Shown: one piece after another, positions 1 to 11,327 of the stretch
How the letters are laid out: each line of letters begins with the position of its first letter
Numbering within the stretch: the stretch's first letter is position 1
Assembly: GCF_902167145.1 (NCBI RefSeq)
Contig: NC_050098.1
Coordinates: 11,986,501-12,050,500 of the forward strand
Source of the DNA: Zea mays
Taxonomy: Eukaryota > Streptophyta > Magnoliopsida > Poales > Poaceae
Length of the DNA: 64,000 bases
Direction of reading: 5' to 3'
Position numbers and translations under genes: made by a program
Notes under the pieces: model-generated
The model's database searches: none
Told to the model about the DNA's origin: nothing
Seen by the model: only the letters and a program-made list of their open reading frames with translations

Positions 1-2
1 TG

Positions 3-3000
3 CCGCCCCCGCCCCCGATGTCCATCGAGCAGATGTTTCTGATGCAGACTCAGGCAGTTCAAGCCATCGGTCAGACTTTGGCCGCCATTCAGCAGCAGCA
101 GCAGCAGCAGGCTCCACCTCAGCCTCAGATGCCTAGAGACAAGCGTGCTGAATTCATGAGAGGTCATCCACCAACGTTCGCTCACTCTTCTGACCCTATG
201 GATGCTGAAGATTGGCTGCGCACTGTGGAGCGGGAGTTGCATACCGCTCAGTGCGATGACAGGGAGAAAGTTCTGTATGGTCCCCGTCTGTTGAGAGGAG
301 CAGCCCAGTCATGGTGGGAGTCTTATCTCGCCACCCATGCCCACCCTGACGCCATCACCTGGGAAGAGTTCAGAAGTAGCTTTCGTCAGTACCATGTTCC
401 TGCAGGTCTGATGACAGTGAAGAAAGAGGAGTTCCTGGCTCTCAAGCAAGGGCCGTTGTCTGTCAGTGAGTATCGAGACAGGTTTCTGCAATTGTCTCGC
501 TATGCTCCTGAAGATGTCAACACCGACGCCAAGCGGCAGTACCGTTTCCTGAGAGGCTTGGTTGACCCTCTGCAGTACCAACTGATGAATCACACCTTTC
601 CGACATTCCAGCACCTGATTGACAGAGCAATCATGACAGAGAGAAAGCGCAAGGAGATGGAAGATCGTAAGCGCAAGATCAGTGGACCTCAGCCTGGAAG
701 CAGCAGCCGTCCTCGTTTCTCAGGCAATCAACCTCAGCAGTTCAGGCAGAACCAGCGTCCACCTCAGCAGCATCAGCAGTTTCAAAGGCAGTACCCTCAG
801 CATCAGTACCAGAACCGTCAGAGCAATCAGTCAGGAGGTCAGTTTCAAAGGCAGAATCAGCAGGCACCTCGTCTTCCTGCCCCAGCAAATCAGCAGAACA
901 GTCAGGCAGCACCAGCTCAGGTTGGAAACAGAGCATGTTTCCACTGTGGAGAGCAAGGCCACTGGGTGATGCAATGTCCGAAGAAGGCAGCCCAGCAGCA
1001 GTCAGGCCCCAATGCCCCAGCGAAGCAGAATGTGCCTCAGCCTGGAGCAGGCAATCGCCCTCAGCCGCGCTATAATCATGGAAGGCTGAACCACTTGGAG
1101 GCGGAAGCAGTTCAAGAGACCCCCGGCATGATAGTAGGTATGTTCCCAGTCGACTCCCATATTGCAGAAGTGTTATTTGATACTGGAGCAACGCATTCTT
1201 TCATTACTGCATCATGGGTAGAAGCACATAATCTTCCAATTACTACCATGTCAACCCCCATTCAAATTGACTCAGCCGGTGGTAGAATTCGAGCCGATAG
1301 CATTTGTTTGAATATAAGTGTGAAAATAAGGGGGATAGCGTTTCCCGCCAACCTTATAGTAATGGGTACTCAGGGAATAGATGTCATCCTAGGGATGAAT
1401 TGGCTAGATAAGTATCAGGCAGTTATCAGTTGTGATAAAAGGACCATCAAGTTGGTGTCTCCACTAGGAGAGGAAGTGGTGACCGAGTTAGTCCCACCTG
1501 AGCCGAAGAAAGGAAGTTGTTATCAGATGGCTGTCGATAGCAGTGAAGCAGATCCAATTGAGAGTATCAAGGTTGTATCTGAATTCCCAGATGTGTTTCC
1601 AAAGGATTTACCGGGTATGCCACCAGAGCGGAAAGTTGAGTTTGCCATAGAGCTTCTTCCCGGAACCGCCCCTATCTCTAAGAGAGCTTATAGAATATCC
1701 GGACCAGAGTTGGTTGAACTTAAGAAGCAGATTGATGAGCTGTCAGAGAAAGGTTACATTCGGCCAAGCACCTCGCCTTGGGCCGCCCCTGTCCTATTTG
1801 TGGAGAAGAAAGATGGCACCAAGAGGATGTGTATCGATTATCGAGCTTTGAATGAGGTCACGATCAAGAACAAGTATCCCTTGCCCAGAATAGAAGATCT
1901 GTTCGACCAGTTGAGAGGAGCCAGTGTGTTCTCCAAGATTGATCTGAGGTCAGGTTATCATCAGCTCAGGATCCGACCTTCGGACATTCCGAAGACGGTA
2001 TTCATTACCAAGTATGGTTTGTATGAGTTCACGGTGATGTCATTTGGTTTGACCAATGCGCCAGCGTTCTTCATGAACTTGATGAACAGTGTATTCATGG
2101 ATTATCTCGATAAGTTTGTGGTGGTATTCATTGATGACATTCTGGTTTATTCTCAAAGCAAAGAAAAGCATGCAGATCATTTGAGGATGGTGTTGCAGAG
2201 ATTGCGAGAGCACCAGTTGTATGCAAAGTTGAGCAAGTGTGAGTTCTGGATCAGTGAAGTCCTGTTCTTGGGTCATATAATCAACAAAGAAGGATTGGCC
2301 GTGGATCCGAAGAAAGTGGCAGACATTCTGAACTAGAAAGCGCCAACAGATGCTCGAGGAATCAAGAGTTTCATTGGAATGGCCGGATATTATCGGCGAT
2401 TCATTGAAGGGTTTTCGAAGATTGTGAAACCTATGACAGCGTTGCTAGGCAACAAAGTTGAGTTCAAGTGGACCCAGAAATGTCAAGAGGCCTTTGAAGC
2501 GCTGAAAGAGAAATTGACTACAACGCCTGTCCTAGTCTTGCCTGATGTGCACAAGCCCTTCTCGGTGTATTGTGATGCTTGCTACACAGGTTTGGGATGT
2601 GTGTTGATGCAAGAGGGAAGAGTTGTGGCTTACTCGTCCCGACAGTTGAAGGTTCATGAGAAGAACTACCCAATCCATGATCTAGAGTTGGCAGCAGTGG
2701 TTCACGCACTGAAGACATGGAGGCACTATCTGTATGGACAGAAATGTGATGTTTACACAGATCACAAGAGTCTGAAGTACATATTCACTCAGTCAGAGTT
2801 GAATATGAGGCAGCGAAGATGGTTAGAGTTGATCAAAGACTATGAGTTGGAGATCCATTACCATCCAGGCAAAGCAAACGTAGTGGCAGATGCTTTGAGC
2901 AGAAAGAGTCAAGTCAATCTGATGGTTGCTCGTCCGATGCCTTATGAGTTGGCCAAGGAGTTTGACAGGTTGAGTCTCGGATTTCTGAACAATTCGCGAG

Positions 3001-4457
3001 GAGTCACAGTCGAGTTGGAACCTACCTTGGAGCGCGAAATCAAAGAAGCGCAGAAGAATGATGAGAAGATCAGTGAGATCCGGCGACTGATTCTAGAAGG
3101 CAAAGGCAAAGATTTTCGAGAAGATGCAGAAGGCGCGATATGGTTCAAAGACCGCTTGTGTGTTCCCAATGTCCAGTCCATTCGGGAGTTGATTCTCAAG
3201 GAAGCTCATGAGACAGCCTATTCGATTCACCCTGGCAGTGAGAAGATGTATCAGGACCTGAAGAAGAAATTTTGGTGGTACGGAATGAAGAGGGAAATCG
3301 CAGAGCATGTGGCTATGTGCGATAGTTGCCGAAGAATTAAGGCAGAACACCAGAGACCTGCTGGATTGTTGCAACCGTTGCAGATCCCTCAGTGGAAATG
3401 GGATGAAATTGGTATGGATTTCATAGTCGGATTGCCTCGCACTCGAGCCGGCTACGATTCCATCTGGGTAGTAGTGGACCGCTTGACCAAGTCAGCCCAC
3501 TTCATACCTGTCAAGACCAACTACAGCAGTGCAGTGTTGGCAGAATTGTATATGTCTCGGATCGTTTGTCTTCATGGTGTGCCAAAGAAGATAGTGTCAG
3601 ACAGAGGAACGCAGTTCACCTCTCATTTCTGGCAGCAGTTGCATGAAGCTTTGGGCACGCATCTGAATTTCAGTTCAGCTTATCATCCGCAGACAGATGG
3701 CCAGACCGAAAGAACCAACCAAATTCTCGAAGACATGTTGAGAGCCTGTGCGTTGCAAGATCAGTCCGGATGGGACAAGAGATTGCCTTATGCGGAGTTT
3801 TCCTATAACAACAGTTACCAGGCCAGTTTGAAGATGTCACCATTTCAGGCGCTCTATGGAAGGAGTTGTAGAACTCCGTTGCAATGGGATCAGCCTGGAG
3901 AAAAGCAAGTGTTTGGGCCAGACATTTTGCTTGAAGCCGAAGAGAACATCAAGATGGTCCGAGAGAATCTGAAGATAGCACAATCGAGGCAGCAAAGCTA
4001 TGCAGACACAAGAAGAAGAGAGCTGAATTTCGAAGTCGGAGACTTTGTCTATCTGAAAGTGTCACCGATCAGAGGAGTCAGAAGATTCGGAGTGAAAGGC
4101 AAGCTAGCACCCCGCTACATTGGTCCGTATCAGATTCTTGCAAGACGTGGAGAAGTGGCCTACCAGCTCAGTTTGCCAGAGAATTTGTCTGCTGTGCATA
4201 ATGTCTTTCATGTGTCTCAGTTGAAGAAGTGCTTGCGTGTGCCAGAAGAGCAGTTGCCAGTGGAAGGTCTTGAAGTCCAGGAGGACTTGACCTACGTTGA
4301 GAAGCCAGTGCAAATCCTTGAGGTTGCAGACCGAGTCACCCGAAGGAAGACCCTCAGAATGTGCAAAGTCAGATGGGACCACCACTCTGAGGAAGAAGCA
4401 ACCTGGGAGCGTGAAGATGATCTGATGGCCAAGTACCCTGAGCTCTTTGCTAGCTAA
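3..4457 (+). pseudogene. gag-pol: Tekay-1 gag-pol polyprotein with one in-frame stop
   Basis: The frame is already open at the window edge (a proline run), so the true start is probably upstream; the first ATG seen is at 18. In order: Retrotrans_gag domain (about residues 60-200 from that ATG), a Gln-rich linker, a CCHC zinc knuckle ([14 protein letters not shown], about 307-320), an aspartic protease (DTGATHSF, about 388), RT with [16 protein letters not shown] and the catalytic FIDDIL. A TAG at 2334-2336 stops the frame between RT and RNase H, where a tryptophan codon would fit. The same frame then continues from about 2379: RNase H ([16 protein letters not shown]), integrase with HHCC zinc finger and the D-D-E core (GMDF, SDRGTQF, QTERTNQ), and a chromodomain ending near residue 690. 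One base change separates this copy from an open polyprotein, so it is a recent insertion. Gag forms the particle; pol copies and integrates the RNA; the chromodomain targets heterochromatin. Confidence 0.93.
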
Positions 4458-4485
4458 CCCTGAATCTCGAGGGCGAGATTCTTTT

Positions 4486-4495
4486 AAGGGGGATA
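4486..4495 (+). other. Polypurine tract of Tekay-1
   Basis: The purine run AAGGGGGATA lies 4 bases before the TG of the 3' LTR. This is the expected primer site for plus-strand DNA synthesis. Confidence 0.8.
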
Positions 4496-5000
4496 GGTTT
4501 GTAACGCCCTGAATTTGGGGGTAGATTTTTTTCTTCTTTTCTCTCACCAAATTCAGGCGTTACTCTTTCCTTTTCCCTTTTCTTCTCGCTAAGCCTTGAT
4601 CTTTTCAAAGTCGCAGCGGGTTTTGGCTTTAGACCTCGTGTAAAGCAAAACCTTAAAACACTTTATTTCGTATGATGCACCATGCCGAATCGTGCATTTT
4701 TTTGATTGATTAAAATGTGAAAGCATTCGTCCTAAGAAAATTAGATTTTAGAAAAAGAAAATCCTTTCTTTTTCTCTCCCTCCCTCCCTTTCCCATTTCG
4801 GCCCAAGCCGCCCCCCCCCCTCTCCCCCCTTCGGCCGGCCCAGCTGGCGGCCCAGCCGCCCCCTCCCCTCTCCCCTCCCGCGTGGGCCTCCCGGCCGGCC
4901 CAGCCGCGCCCCCCTTCCCCCCACTTTGGGCCCATCCGGCCCAGCCGCCCCCCCCCCCTTTTTCTTTTTTTTCCAAAAATCCCCCCCGCGGGCCCCGCCC

Positions 5001-5003
<3 letters not shown>

Positions 5004-5042
<39 letters not shown>
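5004..5042 (+). repeat. (CT)n microsatellite in Tekay-1 LTR
   Basis: About 18 CT dinucleotides, followed at once by two CCCTAA-type units and a GCC-rich stretch. The same order (pyrimidine tract, telo-box, GCC repeats) is common around transcription starts of grass housekeeping genes, so this may mark the LTR transcript start. Confidence 0.85.
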
Positions 5043-5046
<4 letters not shown>

Positions 5047-6164
5047 CAACCCTAACCCTAGCCGCCGCCGCCGCCGCTCCCCCGCGCCGCCGCCGCTCCC
5101 CTCCGGTGAGACCCCTTCTCCTCCCTCACCCCCCCCTCTCCTCCCTCTCCCCCCGGCGCCCTTCCCCCACCCGCGCCATGGGCGCCGCCCGTTCCCGCGC
5201 CCCGGCGTCCCGCGCCCGTCCCCGCCCGCGCCGGCCGCCCTCGCTCGGCCCCGGCCCGGCCGCCGCTCCCCCGCGGCCTCCCGCGCCCGGCCGCCCTCGC
5301 CCTCGTCCGCCCCGGCCCCGGCGACCCCGGCCGCTCGGCTCGGCCGCTCCGGCGAGCCCGCCCTCGCCTCGCCCCGGCGCGCCTCGCGCCGCCGCGCCCG
5401 GCCGCCTCCGGCGAGCCGCCCGGCCCGTCCTCCCCCAGCTCGGCCCCGCCCCGTCGCCCCGGCCGCCCTCAATCGACCCCGCCCCCGGCTTGGCCGCCCT
5501 CGGCTGCCTCGCCCCCGGCGAGCCCCGCGCCCGCGTCGGCCCCGCCTCGCCGCCCTCCGGCGAGCCGCCCTCGCCCGGCCCCGCTCGGCCCCGCCCTCGC
5601 GCCCGCCTCCCGGCAAGCTCGGCGCCCCCCGGTTCAACCGCCCCCGTGCCCCGGCTCGACCGCCCGTCCCCGCGCTCGGCCTCGTCCGGTCGCGCCCTCG
5701 CTCGCTCGCGCTCGCTGGCCCCAGCGTGCTTGCCCGCTCGCCCCGCCGTGCCTTGCTCGCGTCGTGTCGGCCCCTGCGTGGCCTCGAGCTTGGCCCAGCG
5801 TGCTTATGGCGCGCGGCTTAGAGCTCGGCTAGCGCACGGCCCCGACGTGCGTACGGTTAGTCCGTAGCGTGTGCGTGCGACCTCGCGTGCGTGCCCGCGT
5901 AGTGCGCGTGCCTTGGCACGACTCGTCGTGCCTCGTCTACCCCCTAACCCCTCGTCTACCCCCCCCCCCCCTTCTCCTATATGCGCTAATCACGTCGTTT
6001 ATATTAGTAAGATAGGAGTCTCGATTTGGAAATTGATTACGTTAGTTAATTCGTATAACTAATCATCTATCTCGTTCAATGTTAATCTACTAAAAGTGGT
6101 TGCGATTACATTAGTGCATGTAGCTAATTCTTTTGTTGGAACTAATTAAAACTAGAGCACGTGA

Positions 6165-7498
6165 CGTCTAGTCTTTCGTTTACCCGTAGTGTCCCTCGAG
6201 CATAAGCCTCAACCCTTGCGAGACTTTCCCTCGTTTCTTTCTAACCAAGGTAAATTCATTATCGTATGTGGTATTCTATGCATATTTGCTTTACTTGTTC
6301 TCTTGTATGGTGTACTGTTGGTTTCCTAATTTCAATGGATGGATGTATGTATGTTTGCGCTCGCTTAGAGAACGATCCGGTTGAAGAGCCCGAGGAACTC
6401 GCAGGAGAAGCCCCTGAGCAGCAGTCGGTTGGTGGAGGCAAGTGTCCCTTGACCTATCTCTGTCCTATTCATTCTTTAATTCACCTCCCGCTTTACATAT
6501 TTATGCCTAAGGTTTGACTAGCTTTTGTTATCCCCATCCTTGCTTACCTATTTGGGTTGGATTATTACTGTTTAGCTTTATGCTATTGCTCAACTCTAAT
6601 TAATGAACATGATGAGATTATCTATGATACGCTGTTTTCCCTTCTCTTATGATGATGTTGTACTTGTGACCTTCAAGGGGGCTCGAGCGGTTTCTCGAGT
6701 GCCTCTCCGTAAGGACCTGTTCTATGGATGACCGCCCGGGAAAACAGTGCAACCATGAGGGTGGAATGGGATGCCCTTAGCTGAATAATTAGAGGATCCG
6801 GGGTGTAGTTCACTTAGCCGTCGTGCCGTCAATGGGGCTCGGTGTATGCGGCTCGCTCTGCCAAGGTTGATTTGTCCCTTGGGGAGGAGTGCGGTACATT
6901 TAGGAAACCTAACGGGTGGCTACAGCCTCGGGGAATCTTTGTAAAGGCTACGTAGTGATGCCCTGCTAGGCCACCTAGGTAGTGGTCAATGGGGAGTAGC
7001 TCTCTCCGGGCAGAATGGGAATCACGGCTTGTGGGTAAAGTGCACAACCTCTGCAGAGTGTTTATAAACTGATATATCAGCCGTGCTCACGGTTATGAGC
7101 GGCCAAGGGAGCTCCAGTGATTAGTGGTACTTGATCAGAGATACTTTGGTACAGGTGACAATGAGATTGATGGTTCTGATTACGATTATGGTATTGGTAA
7201 GTGGTATTCTTTCCGTTTGGAAAGGATACATTGGGCTAATAACTTGGGTTAATGTTAAAACCTGGCTTTCTACTAGTAAGTAATAACCTGACCAACTAAA
7301 AGCAACTGCTTGACTTATCCCCACATAAAGCTAGTCCACTACAGCCAAACAGGATACTTGCTGAGTATGTTGATGTGTACTCACCCTTGCTCTACACACC
7401 AAACCCCCCCAGGTTGTCAGCATTGCAACCACTGCTCAGGCGAAGATGAAGCTGTGGAAGGAGACTTCCAGGAGTTCCAAGATTACGACGAGTTCTAG
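6165..7498 (+). CDS. Candidate spliced acidic ORF inside Tekay-1 LTR
   Basis: Three open segments can be joined in one frame by plausible splice signals. The first (6165-6249, no ATG seen) ends at AAG|GTAAAT. The second (6369-6437) follows TTAG and ends at AG|GCAAGT, the consensus of the minor GC-AG intron class. The third (7413-7498) follows CCCCCCCAG and ends in TAG. Phases agree at both joints (phase 1 each time). The product would be Pro/Glu-rich (PVEEPEELAGEAPE), then a short Cys/His cluster (CQHCNHC) and an acidic tail ending DYDEF. I do not recognise it. It may be a real accessory peptide, the tail of an upstream spliced frame, or chance. The third acceptor has a counterpart in the diverged Tekay-2 LTRs (near 12100 and 21690), which argues that splicing there is real. 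Confidence 0.3.
7085..7100 (+). other. Conserved hairpin GCTCA-CGGTTA-TGAGC
   Basis: A five-base perfect stem with a six-base loop. The Tekay-2 LTRs carry the same stem with loop CGGTCA at 11778-11793 and 21370-21385, despite heavy divergence around it. Confidence 0.6.
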
Positions 7499-7754
7499 GT
7501 GTGGGTTAGCGGCAACCCCCAGTCGGCTGCCTGTGAAGGCCGCGGTTATCTACGTTTCTTTTCCGCACTTTGATTTATTGTAAGGACTATATGGACGTCT
7601 CAGACGTATGATGTAATCGACTATTTCCCTTATTAATACTATTTTGAGCACTGTGTGATGATGTCCATATTATGTAACTGCTGTGTACGTGAATAACTGA
7701 TCCTGGCACGTACATGGTTCGCATTCGGTTTGCCTTTTAAAACCGGGTGTGACA

Positions 7755-9011
7755 GCTACGCTAGCGCAAAACAAAATTTTCATCCCCATAATACCAAGAA
7801 CTACTGCGGTTATAGGTCATGGAATTACCACTAGACGCGCAGAGCAGCGGAAGACGTCTCGATGTAGAAGAACGCGTCGAGCAGTGCCGTGCAGTCGCCG
7901 GCGTCCTTCACGTCCTCGCACAGTTCGTCCAAGTGCTCCAGATGCAGCACCTTCGAGGTATCCACACGTACAGGGAGGAAGCGCCGCGTACCGAACTGCT
8001 AGGTTCGCGACGGCGGCTTGGCGAGGGCGAGAGGTGGGCGGCGGCTGTTAGTCCGCTGGTGGCGAATTAGGTTATCTTTTAACCGCGCCCCCGCCCCTCA
8101 TTATATAGGCGTTATGGTGGGCTTCTGACGCCGAGGCCCATCATTAACCCTAAAGCCCAGTCTAATTTCGGATCTAATCCGAATTAGGCTTCCTTCCCCT
8201 TAAGTGTGTGACCCTATAGGTTCACGTACAAATAGACATAGCCCGAGTACTCTTACTTGGCCCAATAATTGACAGCGGCCTCTAGCAAGACATGTCAACT
8301 CCTATGTGTACGTAAAGATCATATCAGACGAACCATTGCGACATTAAGTACATGCTGTTCCCTTTGTCTCACGATATTTGGTCTGGCTCTAAGCTGACCT
8401 CTCTTTCTCGATACTGTGAATTGGAATCCTTTCAATGGTTAACTCTTAACCCTAGCACGGCCATGCATTTCTTGATCCAATCACTCGAGGGGCCCAGAGA
8501 TATCTCTCTCACAAAGAGAGGGACAAATTCCATCTTGACTGACCATGCCTCATAGCATGCTTCCTGACAAACCCAAAACTACCTTTATAACTATCCAGTT
8601 ACGGGATAGCGTTTGATAGTCCCTAAGTAAGTCAATTCACATCTTGAGAACATGCGACAATCTCAGGTCTAAGGATACAGTATTCATGTTGCAAGAAGAG
8701 AACTATATTACAATATCTCACGTTGGGTCGGTCCAGCCTCATGTCATACATGCACCCACATTATTAATTTAACATCTCCATGTTCATGACTTGTGAAATG
8801 TAGTCATCAACTAATACATGTGCTAGTCATCGACTCTGACTAGGGACATCATTTAGAATAACCATATAAGTAAAGAATCTCACAAACAATTCACATAATT
8901 GCTAATCAATACAATGTGCCTTCCATGGATATTCAATTAAGCAATATATATATCATGGATACAAAGAAATATGCTCATCTCTATGATTATCTCTAGGGCA
9001 TATTTCTAACA
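7755..9011 (-). mobile_element. Copia (Angela/BARE-like) LTR, reverse orientation, truncated
   Basis: Read on the minus strand it begins TGTTAGAAATATGCCCTAGA at 9011, the typical start of Angela/BARE LTRs. It runs through the family's characteristic 3' section and stops at GCTAGCGTAGC, short of a CA end. The last five bases on the plus strand (7755-7759, GCTAC) directly abut the Tekay-1 LTR. I infer that Tekay-1 inserted into this LTR and that its remaining end lies left of the window. Confidence 0.72.
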
Positions 9012-11327
9012 GGAGAATGATGCAAAGAAAGAGAGAGATTGTGAAATTCACATGCGAAGTGAAGAACTATCCTTAGGCAGTCGCAATGTCATAACTCGTT
9101 GGTGATAGAGCACCGCCAAACACCGTGAGTAGCAACAGATCTGATGGAAGCAAGCTTCCTGGTGCTAGAACCCTGGTAAGTTTCTAGGAGAACAGGTATG
9201 TGGTTCTGGTAACTTTCTGTAATTTCATTTTATGTCCGTACATTAGAGTTACAATGTATTTTTATATCTGACTAGCACACGACCTAGATCCCCTTCTCTT
9301 CTATACTTCTAATGACAGCTAAATGCTAGCTAATGACAGCTTACAGATTTGTCAGGTTGTTAAATCTGGTACAGACCCAATATCAGAATACAGCTGGCTT
9401 AATATTGAATCAGTACTACTTACCTAGGCACTATCCACGATCCTGACACGCAGATGTCTCAGGCGGCTGAGGAGAATGGCGCAGTCGGTGGTCCGAAAAC
9501 CCTAGGTAGTTGGGGATGAGCGCCTGGGCGAGCGGACACCGTCGCACCGAGGGGGGGAGTTCGATGGGCCTCATCGGTGGAGGAAGCCAGCACGGGTGGA
9601 GAGCTTCTCGAGGACAGGAGGTGTAGTGGGGGCTTGGCCACGTTTAAGGGGAGGGACGGGCATGGAACTCCTAAAGCTTCGTGGTGCGTTCGATAGAAGG
9701 ATGGGACGTGTAGTGGCCATCATAGGCCACTGATCCTAGATCGAACAGTGAAGGTAAAAAATGACGTGGATACTAGACAGAAGCCATTTCAAATCGGCTT
9801 TAAAGTATATTAAAAGTATAGGAAAAGGAAATGATTCTCTTATCTGTCCAGCTACCAGCTTCCGGCATGAGAGCCACTGTCCTCTAAGGGCTAGTTTGGC
9901 AATAAATGGACAAAAAACCTAGGGAAGTAATCCACCAAGGGGATTTTAAATGACACATTAATTCCCTGGAGGATTTTTTCACTCGGATGTATTTCCCTGC
10001 CACTATTTGGCAACCAAGGGGCTAAAAACCCCTTTTGAGACAAATTACTTCAGAAAAATCACAAAAAACCAAAGAAAAATAGGAAATATTTAGATAAATC
10101 AAAAATACAATGAAACATCACTACAAATCTAAAAACATGCACCGGACTTGATAATCTAATATCCAACAAAGTTTAACTTAAATATCATCTAATATCCAAC
10201 AAAGTTAATCTATCCATCATCATATCACATAAGATCATCTCCATTCACACTACAAATAGACAATATAACATATAAACAGAGTAAAAGTCCCTTCATTATA
10301 AACTTTGACACTAGAATAAATTATGAGTTTAACTCCTTTTTATAAGCTCATGTGGACTGTCGTTCCATTTTCCTTCTTCACGTCAGCTTATATGTTGCTT
10401 CCACTTAGCACTATGCAAGTACCAGCTCTCATGCCCTTCAAGAATTTATTTAACCTTTTTAGCACTGGTGAGGAAGGATGTGTGGATGGACCTTTTCTCT
10501 TCCGAGAGGTATAGGATTATAGCAGGAAGAATAACAAAGAATAGTTCTTCGTCATCTTCCTCCTCCAACAAAAATTGCCTAACGTGCTCCTCCCAAGAAC
10601 CCATTATCTAGAAACATAATAAATTTTAATCATGCACTTATATAGTTGTGCTACCTCTCATATAATATAGCAATGTTGAACAATATAATTGTTAATAGTT
10701 ACTTCAATACCATATAATTGTTATCCTATTTCAAGATTAAATTAAAGCATCAATTTGTTAACAGTTACTTCAAGTAAAGTAAATAGCACCAGAAAAGAAG
10801 CAATATATTAGACATTTAGTAGAAGATTAAATTAAATCACAATTTGTTAACAGTTACTTCCACTTCCACCCAAGAAGCTCTTTCTTTCTTTTTTTGAATA
10901 AACCAACAGATGAATTAAATAATTCAAGCCATCAAACACAAACCAAACATGAGAAATAATCAACCAATTCCAAGGGTGAAGGAACACTTATTTACCTTAA
11001 GTTAGCCTATCTATTCAAGGATGACAAACTGAATTAAGCTGGACCAACAATCTGTCACACTCTGCAAATGACACCAACTATACGTTTAATGCAGTGAGCA
11101 TAGTAGGGTTAATGCAGTAATCAAACAATGTAGTAGGCTAAACTAGCAAGTGACCACTGCATTTAGCATGTAATTTTAACTTTAAAATAAACTAAGTGAT
11201 AATCTTCAGAACAACCAAAGACATCGTAAGCTCGAGCTCAGCTTCTACTTACAACAAGACAGAGAAGTGGTGAACATGACGTGCAAGCAATAATGTGTAA
11301 TTTTAACTATAAAATATTAGATAAGAA
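9012..11327. other. Unassigned AT-rich sequence
   Basis: No coding region or known repeat is recognised over most of this stretch. Two local points. On the minus strand a GC-rich segment (about 9650 down to 9424) ends in a strong donor (CTAG|GTAAGTAG) and looks like a first exon. Around 9886-10050 the sequence resembles the end of a non-autonomous DNA transposon (GGGCTAGTTTGGCAA), but no inverted partner is visible. Confidence 0.5.
11323..11327 (+). repeat. Tekay-2 target site duplication, left copy (AAGAA)
   Basis: AAGAA directly precedes the TGT of the 5' LTR. The same five bases follow the 3' LTR at 21964-21968. Confidence 0.9.

Larger units (their letters stand above)
1..7754 (+). mobile_element. 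Tekay-1: 3' portion of a Ty3/gypsy chromovirus
   Basis: Gag-pol, polypurine tract and 3' LTR are present in order. The 5' LTR and the start of gag lie upstream of the window. Domain order gag, protease, RT, RNase H, integrase, C-terminal chromodomain is that of chromoviruses, and the long GC-rich LTR fits the Tekay/Del group. The element ends in TGTGACA at 7754 and is followed by GCTAC, the presumed target duplication; the left copy is outside the window. Confidence 0.93.
4500..7754 (+). repeat. Tekay-1 3' LTR (3255 bp)
   Basis: It starts TGTAACGCCC right after the polypurine tract and ends GGGTGTGACA. It holds a C-rich then extremely GC-rich tract (about 4800-5960), a CT repeat, a telo-box-like AACCCTAACCCTAG, a spliceable acidic reading frame (6165-7498), and a block near 6920-7100 that is shared with the more distant Tekay-2 LTRs. 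The other LTR is outside the window, so age cannot be estimated. Confidence 0.88.

Noticed and set aside
4926..5867. 313-codon open frame in the GC-rich part of the Tekay-1 LTR
   Set aside because: All frames are open because the sequence is nearly pure G and C; the product is a Pro/Arg/Ala low-complexity string without domains.
7819..8070. ORFs of 83-100 codons near the start of the copia LTR
   Set aside because: Entirely inside LTR sequence of the reverse-oriented element; no conserved product.
9886..10050. MITE beginning GGGCTAGTTTGGCAA
   Set aside because: The second occurrence of TTTGGCAA is in the same orientation, not inverted, and no target duplication was found.
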